A stretch of 64,000 nucleotides of DNA from NCBI RefSeq assembly GCF_014230465.1, contig NZ_JAAXCY010000010.1:124001-188000 (forward strand), given 5' to 3'. Below are positions 1 to 8,608 of the stretch, one piece after another. This DNA comes from Pseudomonas cremoris (GTDB lineage Bacteria > Pseudomonadota > Gammaproteobacteria > Pseudomonadales > Pseudomonadaceae). The stretch's first letter is position 1, and every line of letters starts with the position of its first letter. Under the pieces are notes generated by a model that saw only the letters and a program-made list of their open reading frames with translations, made no database searches and had not been told where the DNA came from. The translations under genes and the position numbers were made by a program.

Positions 1-701
1 ACATCGCCCGTGCCACGCGCTCTGTGATGTGGCGCATCGGTGTGTTTTACGTGCTGTCGATCTTCGTGGTCATTTCCGTGGTGCCATGGGATGACCCGCT
101 GCTGGCGTCGGTCGGCTCTTATCAGCGGGCGCTGGAGCTGATGAACATTCCCCACGCCAAGTTGTTGGTGGACGTGGTGGTATTGATCGCCGTGGCCAGT
201 TGCATGAACTCCTCTATCTACATCGCCTCGCGCATGCTGTTCTCCCTGGGCAAGCGCGGCGACGCCCCGGCGATGCTGAAGAAAACCTCGGCGGCCAGTG
301 TGCCGAGGGCGGCGGTGATTGCCAGCACGATTCTGGGGGCAGGGGTGACGTTGTTGAGTTACTTCATGCCGGCCGGGCTGTTCCAGTTCCTGCTTGCCAG
401 CTCAGGCGCCATTGCCTTGTTGGTGTATCTGGTGATCGCCGTTTCCCAGCTGCGCATGCGCAAGATCCTGCTGCGCCGCAACGTCAAATTGACCTTCAAG
501 ATGTGGCTGTTTCCTTGGCTGACCTGGCTGGTCATTGCCTTTATCTGCACGGCCTTGACGGTGATGTTGGTGACGCCCGAGCACCGCTTTGAAGTGTCCT
601 CGACCATTGGCCTGGCCCTGATTATTTCCTTCATCGGGTTGATCACCGCGCGGCATCCTGAGGGTGCGCCAAAGTCGGTTGCCGCAGCCTCGCAGCCATG
701 A
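1..701 (+). CDS. Amino-acid permease (APC/AAT family), C-terminal part
   Basis: Inner-membrane amino-acid/amine uptake protein, cut by the window edge. The frame is open from base 3, so the true start lies upstream. About 232 residues remain, with five to six hydrophobic segments. The first visible residues (IARATRSVMWRIGVFY) match the segment that opens the second half of GabP/AnsP-type AAT permeases, and the later stretch SCMNSSIYIASRMLFSLG is equally typical. Substrate cannot be told from this half. The TGA stop overlaps the ATG of the next gene (ATGA), so the two are translationally coupled. Confidence 0.85.
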   Translation, partial: IARATRSVMWRIGVFYVLSIFVVISVVPWDDPLLASVGSYQRALELMNIPHAKLLVDVVVLIAVASCMNSSIYIASRMLFSLGKRGDAPAMLKKTSAASVPRAAVIASTILGAGVTLLSYFMPAGLFQFLLASSGAIALLVYLVIAVSQLRMRKILLRRNVKLTFKMWLFPWLTWLVIAFICTALTVMLVTPEHRFEVSSTIGLALIISFIGLITARHPEGAPKSVAAASQP

Positions 702-1774
702 GTGCAAGGCCTGTCAGCAGCCTGGTGTTTTTGCTGCTGGACCAATTCACCCTGATCTCGCTGGCGTCTGCGTTGGAGCCGTTGCGCATGGCCAACCAAC
801 TGTCGGGCCAGGAACTGTACCGTTGGCACACCGCAAGCCCGGACGGCAACCCGGTGTGGGCCAGCGACGGCGTGCCGGTCACCCCTGACGGTTCGATCAC
901 TGGGGTGCCGTCCGCGGACACCGTGATCGTGTGCGGCGGTATCGGTATCCAAGGCACGGTGACCGCCGAACTGGTCAAGTGGCTGCGCAGCCAGGCGCGT
1001 TATTCCAAGCGCCTGGGCGGCATCTGCACCGGCAGCTGGGTACTTGCCCGGGCCGGGCTGCTCGACGGCTTTGAGTGCAGCGTGCACTGGGAATGGTTGG
1101 CGGCCATGCAGGAAGCCTTTCCACGGGTGAGTGTCAGTTCCAGCCTGTTTACCCTCGACCGCGACCGCCTCACCAGTTCCGGCGGCACCGCGCCGCTGGA
1201 CATGATGCTGCACCTGATTGGCCGTGATCATGGGCATGAATTGTCTGCGGCGATCTCCGACATGTTCGTGTACGAGCGCATCCGCAACGAACAGGACCAC
1301 CAACGCGTGCCCCTCAAGCACATGCTCGGCACTCAACAACCGAAGTTGCAGGAAATCGTCGCGTTGATGGAGGCCAACCTCGAAGAACCGATCAACCTGG
1401 ATGAACTGGCGGCGTATGTCGCCCTGTCGCGTCGGCAACTGGAGCGCATGTTCCAAAAGTACCTGCACTGTTCGCCTTCGCGCTACTACCTGCGGCTGCG
1501 ACTGATTCGGGCACGGCAGTTGCTTAAGCAGACGCCCATCTCGATCGTGGAACTGGCGGTGCTCTGTGGCTTTATCTCCACGCCGCACTTTTCCAAGTGC
1601 TACCGCGAATACTTCGGCGTGCCGCCCAGTGATGAGCGTTCGGCGACAGACAGTGAGCGGTCTATCGTGGTTAAGCCGATCATTCACCGCCAGCCCGTGC
1701 CCGCGCCAATGAATCCATTGGAGCAGGCGCGGGGTGAGTCGACGTTTGCCAGCGTAAAGCGGTTGAAGTCCTGA
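698..1774 (+). CDS. GlxA-type AraC family transcriptional regulator
   Basis: 358-residue DNA-binding regulator. Residues about 8-185 form a DJ-1/PfpI (class I glutamine-amidotransferase-like) sensor domain with Cys110 in GGICTG at the nucleophile elbow. Residues about 225-320 are the two AraC helix-turn-helices (DELAAYVALSRRQLERMF and then SIVELAVLCGF). This architecture is that of GlxA/CdhR/ArgR-type regulators of amino-acid and quaternary-amine catabolism. The ATG overlaps the permease stop by 4 bp, so it probably controls, and is co-transcribed with, that transporter. It is convergent with the next operon. Confidence 0.9.
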   Translation: MSARPVSSLVFLLLDQFTLISLASALEPLRMANQLSGQELYRWHTASPDGNPVWASDGVPVTPDGSITGVPSADTVIVCGGIGIQGTVTAELVKWLRSQARYSKRLGGICTGSWVLARAGLLDGFECSVHWEWLAAMQEAFPRVSVSSSLFTLDRDRLTSSGGTAPLDMMLHLIGRDHGHELSAAISDMFVYERIRNEQDHQRVPLKHMLGTQQPKLQEIVALMEANLEEPINLDELAAYVALSRRQLERMFQKYLHCSPSRYYLRLRLIRARQLLKQTPISIVELAVLCGFISTPHFSKCYREYFGVPPSDERSATDSERSIVVKPIIHRQPVPAPMNPLEQARGESTFASVKRLKS

Positions 1775-1814
1775 GGCCCCCCGCAGCTAATCATTTGTTC
1801 TTAGCGGAGCGGGT

Positions 1815-2663
1815 TCAGGGGGCCTGGACCACGCGGTTTTCGATGTGGCCCAGTTGCTCGATTTCGGCGCGCACCACATCGCCCACCTGCAACAGCTTGC
1901 CCAGGGCCACGCCGACGCCCGACGGTGTGCCGGTGGCGAGGATGTCACCCGGCTCCAGGGTCATCACCGTGGAGAGGTAGGCAATTTGCTGGTAGATGTC
2001 GTAGATCATGTCACCGGTGCTCATATTCTGGCGCTCTTCGCCATTGACCGTCAGGCGCATGTTCAGGGCTAGCGGGTCTTTGATCTCGTCATCGGTGGTC
2101 AGCCACGGACCTACCGGGCCATGGCTGTCGAACGACTTGCCAAGGGTGAAGGTGGGCGAGCGTTGCTGCCAGTCACGGGCGCTGACATCGTTGGTCACCA
2201 GGTAGCCGGCGATCACGGCACGTGCGTCCGAGGCCTTGACGTTGCGGCAACGCTGGCCGATGACCACTCCCAGCTCGATTTCATAATCCAACTGCTTGAC
2301 CGCCGAGGGGAACTGGATCGGATCGTAGGGGCCGCTCAGGCACGACACCTGTTTGTTGAACCACAACTGGCTGGTAGGAATCGGAATGCCAGCGACCCGT
2401 GCCTCCTCGGCATGGGCCTTGTAGTTGAGGCCAATCGCCAAATACTTCTGCGGGTCGTTGATCGGATTTTCCAGGCGTACCGCTGCCAGTGAATAAGCTG
2501 GCGTAACCGCCGCCTCAAGGGCAGGGCGCAGTTCGCCTAGGCGCCCCAGCAATTGGCGCATGGAGTCCCCGACGCCAGGCACAGGGGAAAGGTCAACGAC
2601 ATGATCGCCTTGCAGCTTGCCGATCCGCGTGCGGCCGTTCTCGGTGAAACGAACGATTTTCAT
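1815..2663 (-). CDS. Fumarylacetoacetate hydrolase (FAH) family protein
   Basis: 282-residue soluble enzyme of the FAH superfamily. These enzymes cleave C-C bonds in, or isomerise, acylpyruvate-type products of aromatic ring cleavage. Metal ligands are visible as E128 and E130 (DYEIELG) and D159 (TNDVSARD), followed by the usual GKSFDSHGPVGPW and LEPGDILATGTPSGVG stretches. The length fits the acylpyruvase/ureidoglycolate-lyase-like subgroup rather than true FAH. It is the last gene of the minus-strand operon starting at 5938, 29 bp after the NTF2-like gene. The exact substrate cannot be deduced. Confidence 0.88.
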   Translation of the reverse strand: MKIVRFTENGRTRIGKLQGDHVVDLSPVPGVGDSMRQLLGRLGELRPALEAAVTPAYSLAAVRLENPINDPQKYLAIGLNYKAHAEEARVAGIPIPTSQLWFNKQVSCLSGPYDPIQFPSAVKQLDYEIELGVVIGQRCRNVKASDARAVIAGYLVTNDVSARDWQQRSPTFTLGKSFDSHGPVGPWLTTDDEIKDPLALNMRLTVNGEERQNMSTGDMIYDIYQQIAYLSTVMTLEPGDILATGTPSGVGVALGKLLQVGDVVRAEIEQLGHIENRVVQAP

Positions 2664-2692
2664 AAGGTAACTCTGCTGTTTTGTTGTTGGTT

Positions 2693-3076
2693 TTATGACG
2701 CATGCGCGACCGTGAGTTGGAAACTGATGAACTTCCAGCCCGCTGCCGTATGCCGCAGGACTTGTGTAACGAAACCGCGCATCACTTCTTCGGCACCTTC
2801 AGCGGTGCGGATGTGATTGACGATAGGTCCGGTCATCACGGCCATGTCCGCGTCGCCACGAATCTGCAATGGCCCGCGCTGCACATCGACAAACCCGCGC
2901 TTGCGCCCGATGTGCGTGATCAGCTCAGCCTTGCCGTGCACCAGCCCGGTACTGTGGACATGCACCAGGTCGTCATCGAACAGTGCATCCAATGCCTCTA
3001 GATCCACCGCCACCAACGCCTGCTGCCGCCGACGCTCCAATGCCAGGATGTCAAGTTCCGTCTGTTGGTCGAGCAT
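2693..3076 (-). CDS. NTF2-like (SnoaL/DUF4440-type) protein
   Basis: 127-residue protein with the NTF2/cone fold pattern: an N-terminal helix (ERRRQQALVAVDLEALDALFDDDLVHVHSTG) followed by a repeated beta-sheet half. Family members are small cyclases, isomerases, dehydratases or ligand binders; no catalytic residue set is clear here. The start ATG lies one base after the SDR stop (TGA-C-ATG), so translation is coupled. Position in a ring-cleavage operon suggests isomerisation or hydration of an intermediate, which is inference only. Confidence 0.75.
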   Translation of the reverse strand: MLDQQTELDILALERRRQQALVAVDLEALDALFDDDLVHVHSTGLVHGKAELITHIGRKRGFVDVQRGPLQIRGDADMAVMTGPIVNHIRTAEGAEEVMRGFVTQVLRHTAAGWKFISFQLTVAHAS

Positions 3077-3077
3077 G

Positions 3078-3860
3078 TCAGATCAGCCCCTCGTACGAAC
3101 CACCGTCCAATTGCAGGTTTTGCCCAGAAATATAACTGGCCTGGCTACTGCACAGGAACGCGCAGGCATCGCCAAACTCTTCGGGGCGGCCCAGGCGTTT
3201 GGCGCTGATGGTCGAGGCAATCTGGCGGCGTGCGTCTTCGTGGCTCACGCCTTGCTCTTTCATCAGGCGTTGGGCCATGAATTCCTGGCGTGGGGTGTCG
3301 ATGCGCTCGGGCAGCAAGTTGTTGAGGGTCACGTTGTCCTTAACGACCTCGACGCTGATGGCCTTGCTGATGGCCGTCAGGGCGGTGCGTGCGGAGGTCG
3401 ATAACCCCATGATGTAGTGCGGCGACTTCACCATGGCCGAGGTGATGTTGATGATCCGACCAAACCCGCGCGCCTGCATGCCTGGAATATAGGCGCGCAT
3501 CAGTTGCACGGCGGGGATCATGTTGGCCTGCAGCGCGTCGAGCAGGGCGGTTTCGTCCCAATCCTGCAGACGCCCCGGAGGCGGGCCGGCGTTGTTGTTC
3601 ACCAGGATATCGACCTCGGGTATCGCCTCGACGATCTCGGCGCGGCCTTGGGTGGTGCTCAGGTCGGCGACCACAATCAGCACCTTCGCGCCACTGACCT
3701 CGGTGCGCAACTGGTCGGCGGCGCGTTGCAGTTTTTGTTCATCGCGACCATTGAGGATCACCGTGACGCCCTCACGGGCCAGGGACCGTGCGCAGGCATA
3801 GCCCAGCCCTTGGGACGACGCCGAGATGAAAGCGGTGCGCCCTTTGATGCCTAAATCCAT
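3078..3860 (-). CDS. SDR family protein with atypical active site
   Basis: 260-residue Rossmann-fold protein of the short-chain dehydrogenase/reductase family. The nucleotide site has ASSQGLG near residue 15 and NNNAGPPPG near residue 90. The central Ser is present in INITSAMVKSP, but where classical enzymes have YxxxK this one reads GLSTSARTALTAISK, so the catalytic Tyr is replaced. A FabG-like SDR subgroup with LSxxAR at this place exists, and its chemistry is poorly known. A Shine-Dalgarno-like AGAGG precedes the ATG. It sits 12 bp after the DUF3500 gene. Confidence 0.88.
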   Translation of the reverse strand: MDLGIKGRTAFISASSQGLGYACARSLAREGVTVILNGRDEQKLQRAADQLRTEVSGAKVLIVVADLSTTQGRAEIVEAIPEVDILVNNNAGPPPGRLQDWDETALLDALQANMIPAVQLMRAYIPGMQARGFGRIINITSAMVKSPHYIMGLSTSARTALTAISKAISVEVVKDNVTLNNLLPERIDTPRQEFMAQRLMKEQGVSHEDARRQIASTISAKRLGRPEEFGDACAFLCSSQASYISGQNLQLDGGSYEGLI

Positions 3861-3872
3861 TGCTGTGTACCT

Positions 3873-5207
3873 CTAGTGGGAATGGTCATGACCGTGGGGG
3901 TGGCTGTGGTCATGGTCTTGCGGATGGTCATGGGAGTGATCGTGGGCATGCCGCGCGATGTGCGCCGAGCCGTGGCGGTGTTCCTTCTGATAGTGCTGGC
4001 GCAGCAGGTCCTTGCCGTAGTCGTTGCCGTTGGGCGTACGGACCACGGTGTGGATGTGGAATTTCTGCGGGGTGGTGTTGTTCAGCCACACGCCGCTGTG
4101 ATGGTCGAACTCCACCATGATCAGTGGGCTGTGCACGCGGTAATAGAACGGGTCTTCGTCACCGTGGCCGCCGATCCAACTGAAATACGTGCGTTCCAGC
4201 ATCGCCTCGACCTGGCGCAGTCGCACTTCCCGTGGCCCTTGGGGCAGGTATTCGATAAACGCGTCGACGATCTTCAGCAACTGCTCCTGCTGCCCGGATG
4301 AAAACTGCGTGGCACACACGCCTTCGTACGGGATGATCCGGTTGTCGCGGTACGCGGCGCCCAGCTGGCGCTCGTCGGCAAAGTGCCAACGGTCGTCGGG
4401 CATCGCGGGGTCTTTCATCTGGTGGTAGGTGGTGGCCTTTGCACGCAGGGTGGGGGAGAGCGAGCGCATCAATTGCAGGCCGAAGCTTTCTTCGTTCTGG
4501 AACAGTGAAAACGCGCGTTGGGCACCCCGGTCGATATGGGTGGGCTCGGCACCCATGAACGTGGGGGAAATGATCATCTGGCCGCCGATCATGAAGCAGT
4601 TCAACGCCAGGTGGTGCCCATACAGGCTCCAGCCCCAGGGCTCGGTGGTCGATGGCGTGCCGAACAACAGAAAGTGGTAGCTCCACTCGTTCATGATGTT
4701 GCGCAAGTCATACAGCTCGCCGAGGAACAGGTTGGCGATGCGGCAGCGTTCGGTCTTGAGGTAACCCTCTTCGCTCAAACTGGCGCGCAGCACGGCCATG
4801 ACGGCTTCGCGGGCAGTGCCGGACAGGTAATCCAGGCGCACCCCATTGGCATTCATGGGGAACTCCGGGTTGTACCAGTCACGCCACTGCGGCGCGTCAA
4901 TCGGGTACTGCAAGGCCTGGCGCTCGCCATCGGTCACGCTCGCCAGCAACGCCTGGGCGGTCGCCACCACTGTGCGCGTGTCGAGCCCTTCGTCGCCGAG
5001 CTGGAACAGCCCAGGCTCAACGTGGCCATCCGCCGTCAGCCCCTTGAACGGTTGCTGATACAGGGTTTGCCAGGTATCAATCAGCGCCTTGGCCTTGTCG
5101 GAAGCGATGATCGGCTTGGCGTATTCAAACGGGTCCAGGCCCCGGGCGTTGACGAGCCTGGGCGAGTCCAGGGCCAGTAGGTAATCGCGAAAGTGCTTGC
5201 TGCTCAT
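3873..5207 (-). CDS. DUF3500 protein with His/Asp-rich C-terminal tail
   Basis: 444-residue protein matching the DUF3500 family, whose function is not established. The diagnostic block is WGWSLYGHHLALNCFMIGGQ followed by PTFMGAEPTHIDRG and the EE of a conserved helix. The last about 34 residues (from HGSAHIARH to the end) are almost only His, Asp, Ser and Pro in HDHSH-like repeats, as in metal chaperones and zinc-binding proteins. No signal peptide is seen, so it is probably cytoplasmic. Its ATG overlaps the stop of the dienelactone-hydrolase-like gene by 4 bp. Metal binding by the tail is inferred from composition. Confidence 0.85.
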   Translation of the reverse strand: MSSKHFRDYLLALDSPRLVNARGLDPFEYAKPIIASDKAKALIDTWQTLYQQPFKGLTADGHVEPGLFQLGDEGLDTRTVVATAQALLASVTDGERQALQYPIDAPQWRDWYNPEFPMNANGVRLDYLSGTAREAVMAVLRASLSEEGYLKTERCRIANLFLGELYDLRNIMNEWSYHFLLFGTPSTTEPWGWSLYGHHLALNCFMIGGQMIISPTFMGAEPTHIDRGAQRAFSLFQNEESFGLQLMRSLSPTLRAKATTYHQMKDPAMPDDRWHFADERQLGAAYRDNRIIPYEGVCATQFSSGQQEQLLKIVDAFIEYLPQGPREVRLRQVEAMLERTYFSWIGGHGDEDPFYYRVHSPLIMVEFDHHSGVWLNNTTPQKFHIHTVVRTPNGNDYGKDLLRQHYQKEHRHGSAHIARHAHDHSHDHPQDHDHSHPHGHDHSH

Positions 5208-5938
5208 GATGCCACCATCAGGCTTTCTTCAAGGAAACGCTGCAATGCGGCCCACGCACGCTTATCGCTTTGTGCGTGATAGGCGATGACCTGCGGCTTG
5301 TTGGCGCGGTCCGAGTCCGGGCGGGTGAAGCCGTGTTTGGTATGGCCGTACAGGTTGACCTCCCAATCCACACCGGCGTTGTTCATGCTCTGTTGCAGCG
5401 CCGCCAGCTTGGGTAATGCCGCCATCGGGTCTTCGAAGCCAGTGAGCAACAATGCCTTGCGCAGGGACGGGGCGTGCGTCCAGTCCTCCGATACCAGGTC
5501 GAGCCCGCCGTGAAGGCTCACGGCGCCGCGCACATCGCCTACGGTGCGCAAGTATTCCAGGGCTGAGGCGCCGCCGAAGCAGTAGCCGATGATGACGATC
5601 CGTTCGCCGTCCACCTCAGGTTGCGCGGCCAAGGCTGCACGAGCGGCCTGCAAGCGACCCATCCAGGCTTTGCGATCGCCAGCGAAGCGGCCGATCAGCG
5701 GGCCGATCTCGCTCTCGGCGGTCAACACTTTGCCCTCGCCCCAGACGTCGGCGGCCAAGGTGGCATAGCCTACGCCCGCGAGTTTTTCGGCGATGCCCTT
5801 GATGAAATCGCTGACGCCAAACGCATCGTGCACCAGCAACACGGCGGGCAGTCGGTCGCCCTCGGGCACGCTCAGGTAGCCGAGTAAGCGGGCATCGTCG
5901 TGGACGTATTCAAGGGCTTTGCTGACGGTGTGTTTCAC
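5204..5938 (-). CDS. Dienelactone hydrolase family protein
   Basis: 244-residue alpha/beta hydrolase. The triad is visible as Cys120 (GYCFGG), Asp170 (GFEDP) and His202 (HTKHGFTRP), with the oxyanion-side VHDAFGVSDF near residue 38. The Cys nucleophile is typical of true dienelactone hydrolases, which open lactones from chlorocatechol/protoanemonin-type pathways. I chose the GTG at 5938 because GGAGAG lies about 6 bp before it; a longer frame upstream has no ribosome site and no homologous look. It is the first gene of a five-gene operon and follows the IclR gene by 85 bp. Confidence 0.87.
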   Translation of the reverse strand: MKHTVSKALEYVHDDARLLGYLSVPEGDRLPAVLLVHDAFGVSDFIKGIAEKLAGVGYATLAADVWGEGKVLTAESEIGPLIGRFAGDRKAWMGRLQAARAALAAQPEVDGERIVIIGYCFGGASALEYLRTVGDVRGAVSLHGGLDLVSEDWTHAPSLRKALLLTGFEDPMAALPKLAALQQSMNNAGVDWEVNLYGHTKHGFTRPDSDRANKPQVIAYHAQSDKRAWAALQRFLEESLMVAS

Positions 5939-6023
5939 GCGTGCTCTCCACTTTTTTATTTGAGTGAAGGCAACGATAACGTGGCTCAGCGCCGTATCGG
6001 CGGCGCTTTCCACTCTGCGGAAA

Positions 6024-6818
6024 TCAAAAGTGTTCGATCAATACGCGGCGTGAAGCACGCATGGATTTTTCGATCAACAGCACCTGTTGCTTGAGCAGTT
6101 GCACGATGTTTTTGCGGCGTGGCTCCTGCAGCCTGGAATCAATCGTGCCGACACTGATGGCCCCGATAGGCCGCAGCATGGAGTCGCGAAAGGTCATGCC
6201 CAACGCAGTGACGCCCAGGTTCAGGCGATTGCGGATCAGCGAATAGTGCTGGTGGCGGGTTTCCAGGATCGCCTGGCGCTGTTGTTCAATCGTGAGTTGA
6301 TGAAATTGCCCCAGGCGCGGTGCGGTGGCTTCGAGGATGCGCTCGCACTCGTCATCCGCGCATGCCGCCAGGATCGCCAGGCCGCCGGCGCCGACGCCCA
6401 GAGGCCGGCGACTGCCGATATCAAGGGAGATGGTGCGTGTGGAGAACGGCCCTTCGATGCGGTCCATGCATACGGCGTCGTAGCCGCTGCGCATCACAAA
6501 ATACGCGGTGGCTTCACTCTCCTGGCACAGCCGCTCCAGGGCCGGACGGCACACACTGCGAAAATCGAAGATCTCGGCCGCCGCCAGGCCCAGCTCGTAG
6601 GCCACCGGCCCCAGCAGGTAGCGCCTGGACTCTTCGCTTTGAAAGGTGAGCCCGGTGTCGCCCAGTTGCTTGAGCAGGCGATGCACCGTGCCATAGGGCA
6701 GGGCGCTCCGGCTGGCGATATCCGTGAGGGCCAGCCCGCGCTTACCGGCCGTAGCCAGCAAACGCAAGATGGTGCTGGAGCGGTTGAGCGTTCCGATCTC
6801 GGTGGTGTTCGTCGACAT
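6024..6818 (-). CDS. IclR family transcriptional regulator
   Basis: 264-residue regulator: winged helix in residues about 12-65 (LTDIASRSALPYGTVHRLLKQL) and an IclR effector domain in about 80-255, with the LGVGAGGLAILA and GVTALGMTFRD stretches. Such proteins commonly sense aromatic intermediates. It lies immediately upstream of, and in line with, the dienelactone-hydrolase operon, so it is the likely local regulator. It is divergent from the TetR gene at 6957. Confidence 0.92.
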   Translation of the reverse strand: MSTNTTEIGTLNRSSTILRLLATAGKRGLALTDIASRSALPYGTVHRLLKQLGDTGLTFQSEESRRYLLGPVAYELGLAAAEIFDFRSVCRPALERLCQESEATAYFVMRSGYDAVCMDRIEGPFSTRTISLDIGSRRPLGVGAGGLAILAACADDECERILEATAPRLGQFHQLTIEQQRQAILETRHQHYSLIRNRLNLGVTALGMTFRDSMLRPIGAISVGTIDSRLQEPRRKNIVQLLKQQVLLIEKSMRASRRVLIEHF

Positions 6819-6921
6819 GGCTAAACCTGCTTTGTAATTGTTGGTCAGGTGTGAGCGTTCCCCGCATACCGGTGGACCCCATGACGGGTTTGTCTTTAGG
6901 ATGGGCGGGGATTTTAATTAT

Positions 6922-6937
6922 GGAACCTTGTGGTTTC
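6922..6937. promoter_or_regulatory. Inverted repeat GGAACC-N4-GGTTTC before the TetR gene
   Basis: Near-perfect inverted repeat (one mismatch) centred about 27 bp upstream of the TetR start, within the IclR/TetR divergent intergenic region. Placement suits an autorepression operator for the TetR protein or a site for IclR. No experimental motif is known to me for these proteins. Confidence 0.4.
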
Positions 6938-6956
6938 TTAAGTCAACGAGGTCGCA

Positions 6957-7559
6957 ATGGCACGTACCGGACGTCCTTTGGCCATGCCGGCCGAGCAACG
7001 CAAACAAGAAATCTATGCGGCGGTTGAACAGCTGTTGGCCGAGCATGCCTATGAAAAGGTGACCATGGCCGAGATCGCAGCCAGGGCCGGCATGTCGAAA
7101 AAAACCCTCTACGTGTACTTCGCCGACAAGAACGCGCTGATGGAAGCGCTCGTCGCATCGTCCTATGCCTGGCCGCAGCAGACGGTGGAAGCGGTCGCTG
7201 CTGACCCGGTCGAAGCGCTGCGAGCCAAGTTGCAGGGCATCGCCGAACAGGTGCTCAGTGAGCAGCACCTGCGCCTGTGCCGCCTGGCGATTGCGGAGGG
7301 CGCCGGGCCCGGGAAGATTGCCGAAAGCTTCCAAGAGATGGGTATACGCGCCAGTCGTGCCTCATTGATTGCGGCCGTGGAGCGTATCGACCCGGCGCGG
7401 CGCCACCTGAACCTGGACAGCCTGCTGCTGGTGGAGATGATCTTTGGCGCGTCCATCGGGCACCACTTGATGGATGCCTTGCTCACCGGTTGCCTGCCAG
7501 ATAAGCAGCCCACACTGGATGCTATCGACGCAATCATCGCGGCGCTGTTCCACCGGTAA
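6957..7559 (+). CDS. TetR/AcrR family transcriptional regulator
   Basis: 200-residue repressor. The N-terminal helix-turn-helix (VTMAEIAARAGMSKKTLYVYF, residues about 37-57) is classical TetR. The C-terminal helical domain is divergent as usual, so the ligand is unknown. GAGG precedes the ATG. It is followed by hupE 85 bp downstream and divergent from IclR, so it may control hupE, itself or the neighbouring catabolic genes. Confidence 0.93.
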   Translation: MARTGRPLAMPAEQRKQEIYAAVEQLLAEHAYEKVTMAEIAARAGMSKKTLYVYFADKNALMEALVASSYAWPQQTVEAVAADPVEALRAKLQGIAEQVLSEQHLRLCRLAIAEGAGPGKIAESFQEMGIRASRASLIAAVERIDPARRHLNLDSLLLVEMIFGASIGHHLMDALLTGCLPDKQPTLDAIDAIIAALFHR

Positions 7560-7644
7560 AAATCGTTTCCACCAGATGGAAACGCTCCCAGGCGTGCTGC
7601 CTGTGCCACGTTATGGTCACGGCCCCTTTACTCGGAGCTGTCCC

Positions 7645-8160
7645 ATGAAAAAGATCGTGACCTTCGTCCTGCTGTTGATTGCCATGCCGGTGTTTGCCCA
7701 TCCCGGGCATGGCACCAGCCCATTGAGCGACGGCCTGTTGCATCCTTTGACCGGCCTGGATCATCTGCTGATGCTGCTCGGTACTGGCCTGCTGGCAGGC
7801 TGGTCCGGGCGCACACTCGCCGTGCCTGCTGCCACCTTGATGGCGATGGTTGGCGGGGCGCTGTTGGGGTATTTGCTGGGCGACGTGACGGGCGTGCAAA
7901 GCCTGATCTTCGCTTCGCTGCTGGCGCTGTGCGCGGGTGTGCTGCTACCCCAGCGTCGGGCGATGCTGGTGTTGGCCATGCCGGTGTTCGCGCTGTTCCA
8001 CGGCTGGGCCCATGGCGCCGAGGCCAGCCCCGGCGGGTTCTGGTGGTTCAGTGCCGGGTTCACCCTGGTCAGCGGTTTATTGCTGTTGGCGGGCTTCGCG
8101 GCGGGTCGGTACGTCGAGCGGACGCAGCTGGCGGCGCCTGCTCGATCGACCGCGCGTTAG
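7645..8160 (+). CDS. hupE: HupE/UreJ family membrane protein (putative Ni/Co permease)
   Basis: 171 residues. A signal peptide (MKKIVTFVLLLIAMPVFA) is followed directly by the diagnostic HPGHG motif and then HPLTGLDHLLMLL, which is the HupE/UreJ signature. About six transmembrane segments follow. Family members are inner-membrane carriers linked to nickel or cobalt supply. I start at the ATG at 7645 because the signal peptide begins there. No hydrogenase or urease gene is in the window. The TAG stop overlaps the stop codon of the convergent NIPSNAP gene. Confidence 0.88.
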   Translation: MKKIVTFVLLLIAMPVFAHPGHGTSPLSDGLLHPLTGLDHLLMLLGTGLLAGWSGRTLAVPAATLMAMVGGALLGYLLGDVTGVQSLIFASLLALCAGVLLPQRRAMLVLAMPVFALFHGWAHGAEASPGGFWWFSAGFTLVSGLLLLAGFAAGRYVERTQLAAPARSTAR

Positions 8161-8492
8161 TCCATTCGATAGCTGACCGCCTGCGGCGTGTAGAACGGCG
8201 CAGGCGTGAGAATCTTGCTCTCCTGGTGCTGGATCAACGGCATCAACTGCGCCACATAGGTGTTCCAGCGCGGGTCGGCCTTGAGCCGGCTGCGCGCTTG
8301 CTGGCGTTCGTTCAAGTCGCTGTACCCCCACAAGTGAATGATCTGATTGAGCGGCCCGATCTCGGTGGTGTAGTAGCCCAATGGCTGGCGTAAATACTCC
8401 AGCTGGATGGGCAGGCCGCAGCCCCTGTACAGGTTGAAATAGGCAGGTACTTTGCCGGGGTGCAGCAGGTAGGTGCGGTGTTCGATCAGCAT
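8157..8492 (-). CDS. NIPSNAP family protein
   Basis: 111-residue dimeric alpha/beta-barrel type protein. The start MLIEHRTYLLHPGKVPAYFNLY and the WGYSDLNERQQAR block are typical of bacterial NIPSNAP proteins. These often accompany aromatic-degradation genes, where their role is not settled. AGGAAG lies 5-6 bp before the chosen ATG. It is divergent from the FAH/homogentisate dioxygenase genes and shares the control region at 8493-8673. Its 3' end overlaps hupE tail to tail by 4 bp. Confidence 0.88.
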   Translation of the reverse strand: MLIEHRTYLLHPGKVPAYFNLYRGCGLPIQLEYLRQPLGYYTTEIGPLNQIIHLWGYSDLNERQQARSRLKADPRWNTYVAQLMPLIQHQESKILTPAPFYTPQAVSYRMD

Positions 8493-8608
8493 GGGGTCTT
8501 CCTGTGGTGGAGGGTTTCGCCGCGCCATCGTGGCCGTTCCCGAGGGGCCGTGCATGCTCGTTTCCGGCAGGCGGAAAAGCCGTATCTGCGCCGCATTTTG
8601 TCTCGTAA

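Noticed and set aside
359..1687. Open frame of 442 codons antisense to the GlxA-type regulator
   Set aside because: Same type of antisense shadow; the plus-strand AraC/DJ-1 protein is clear.
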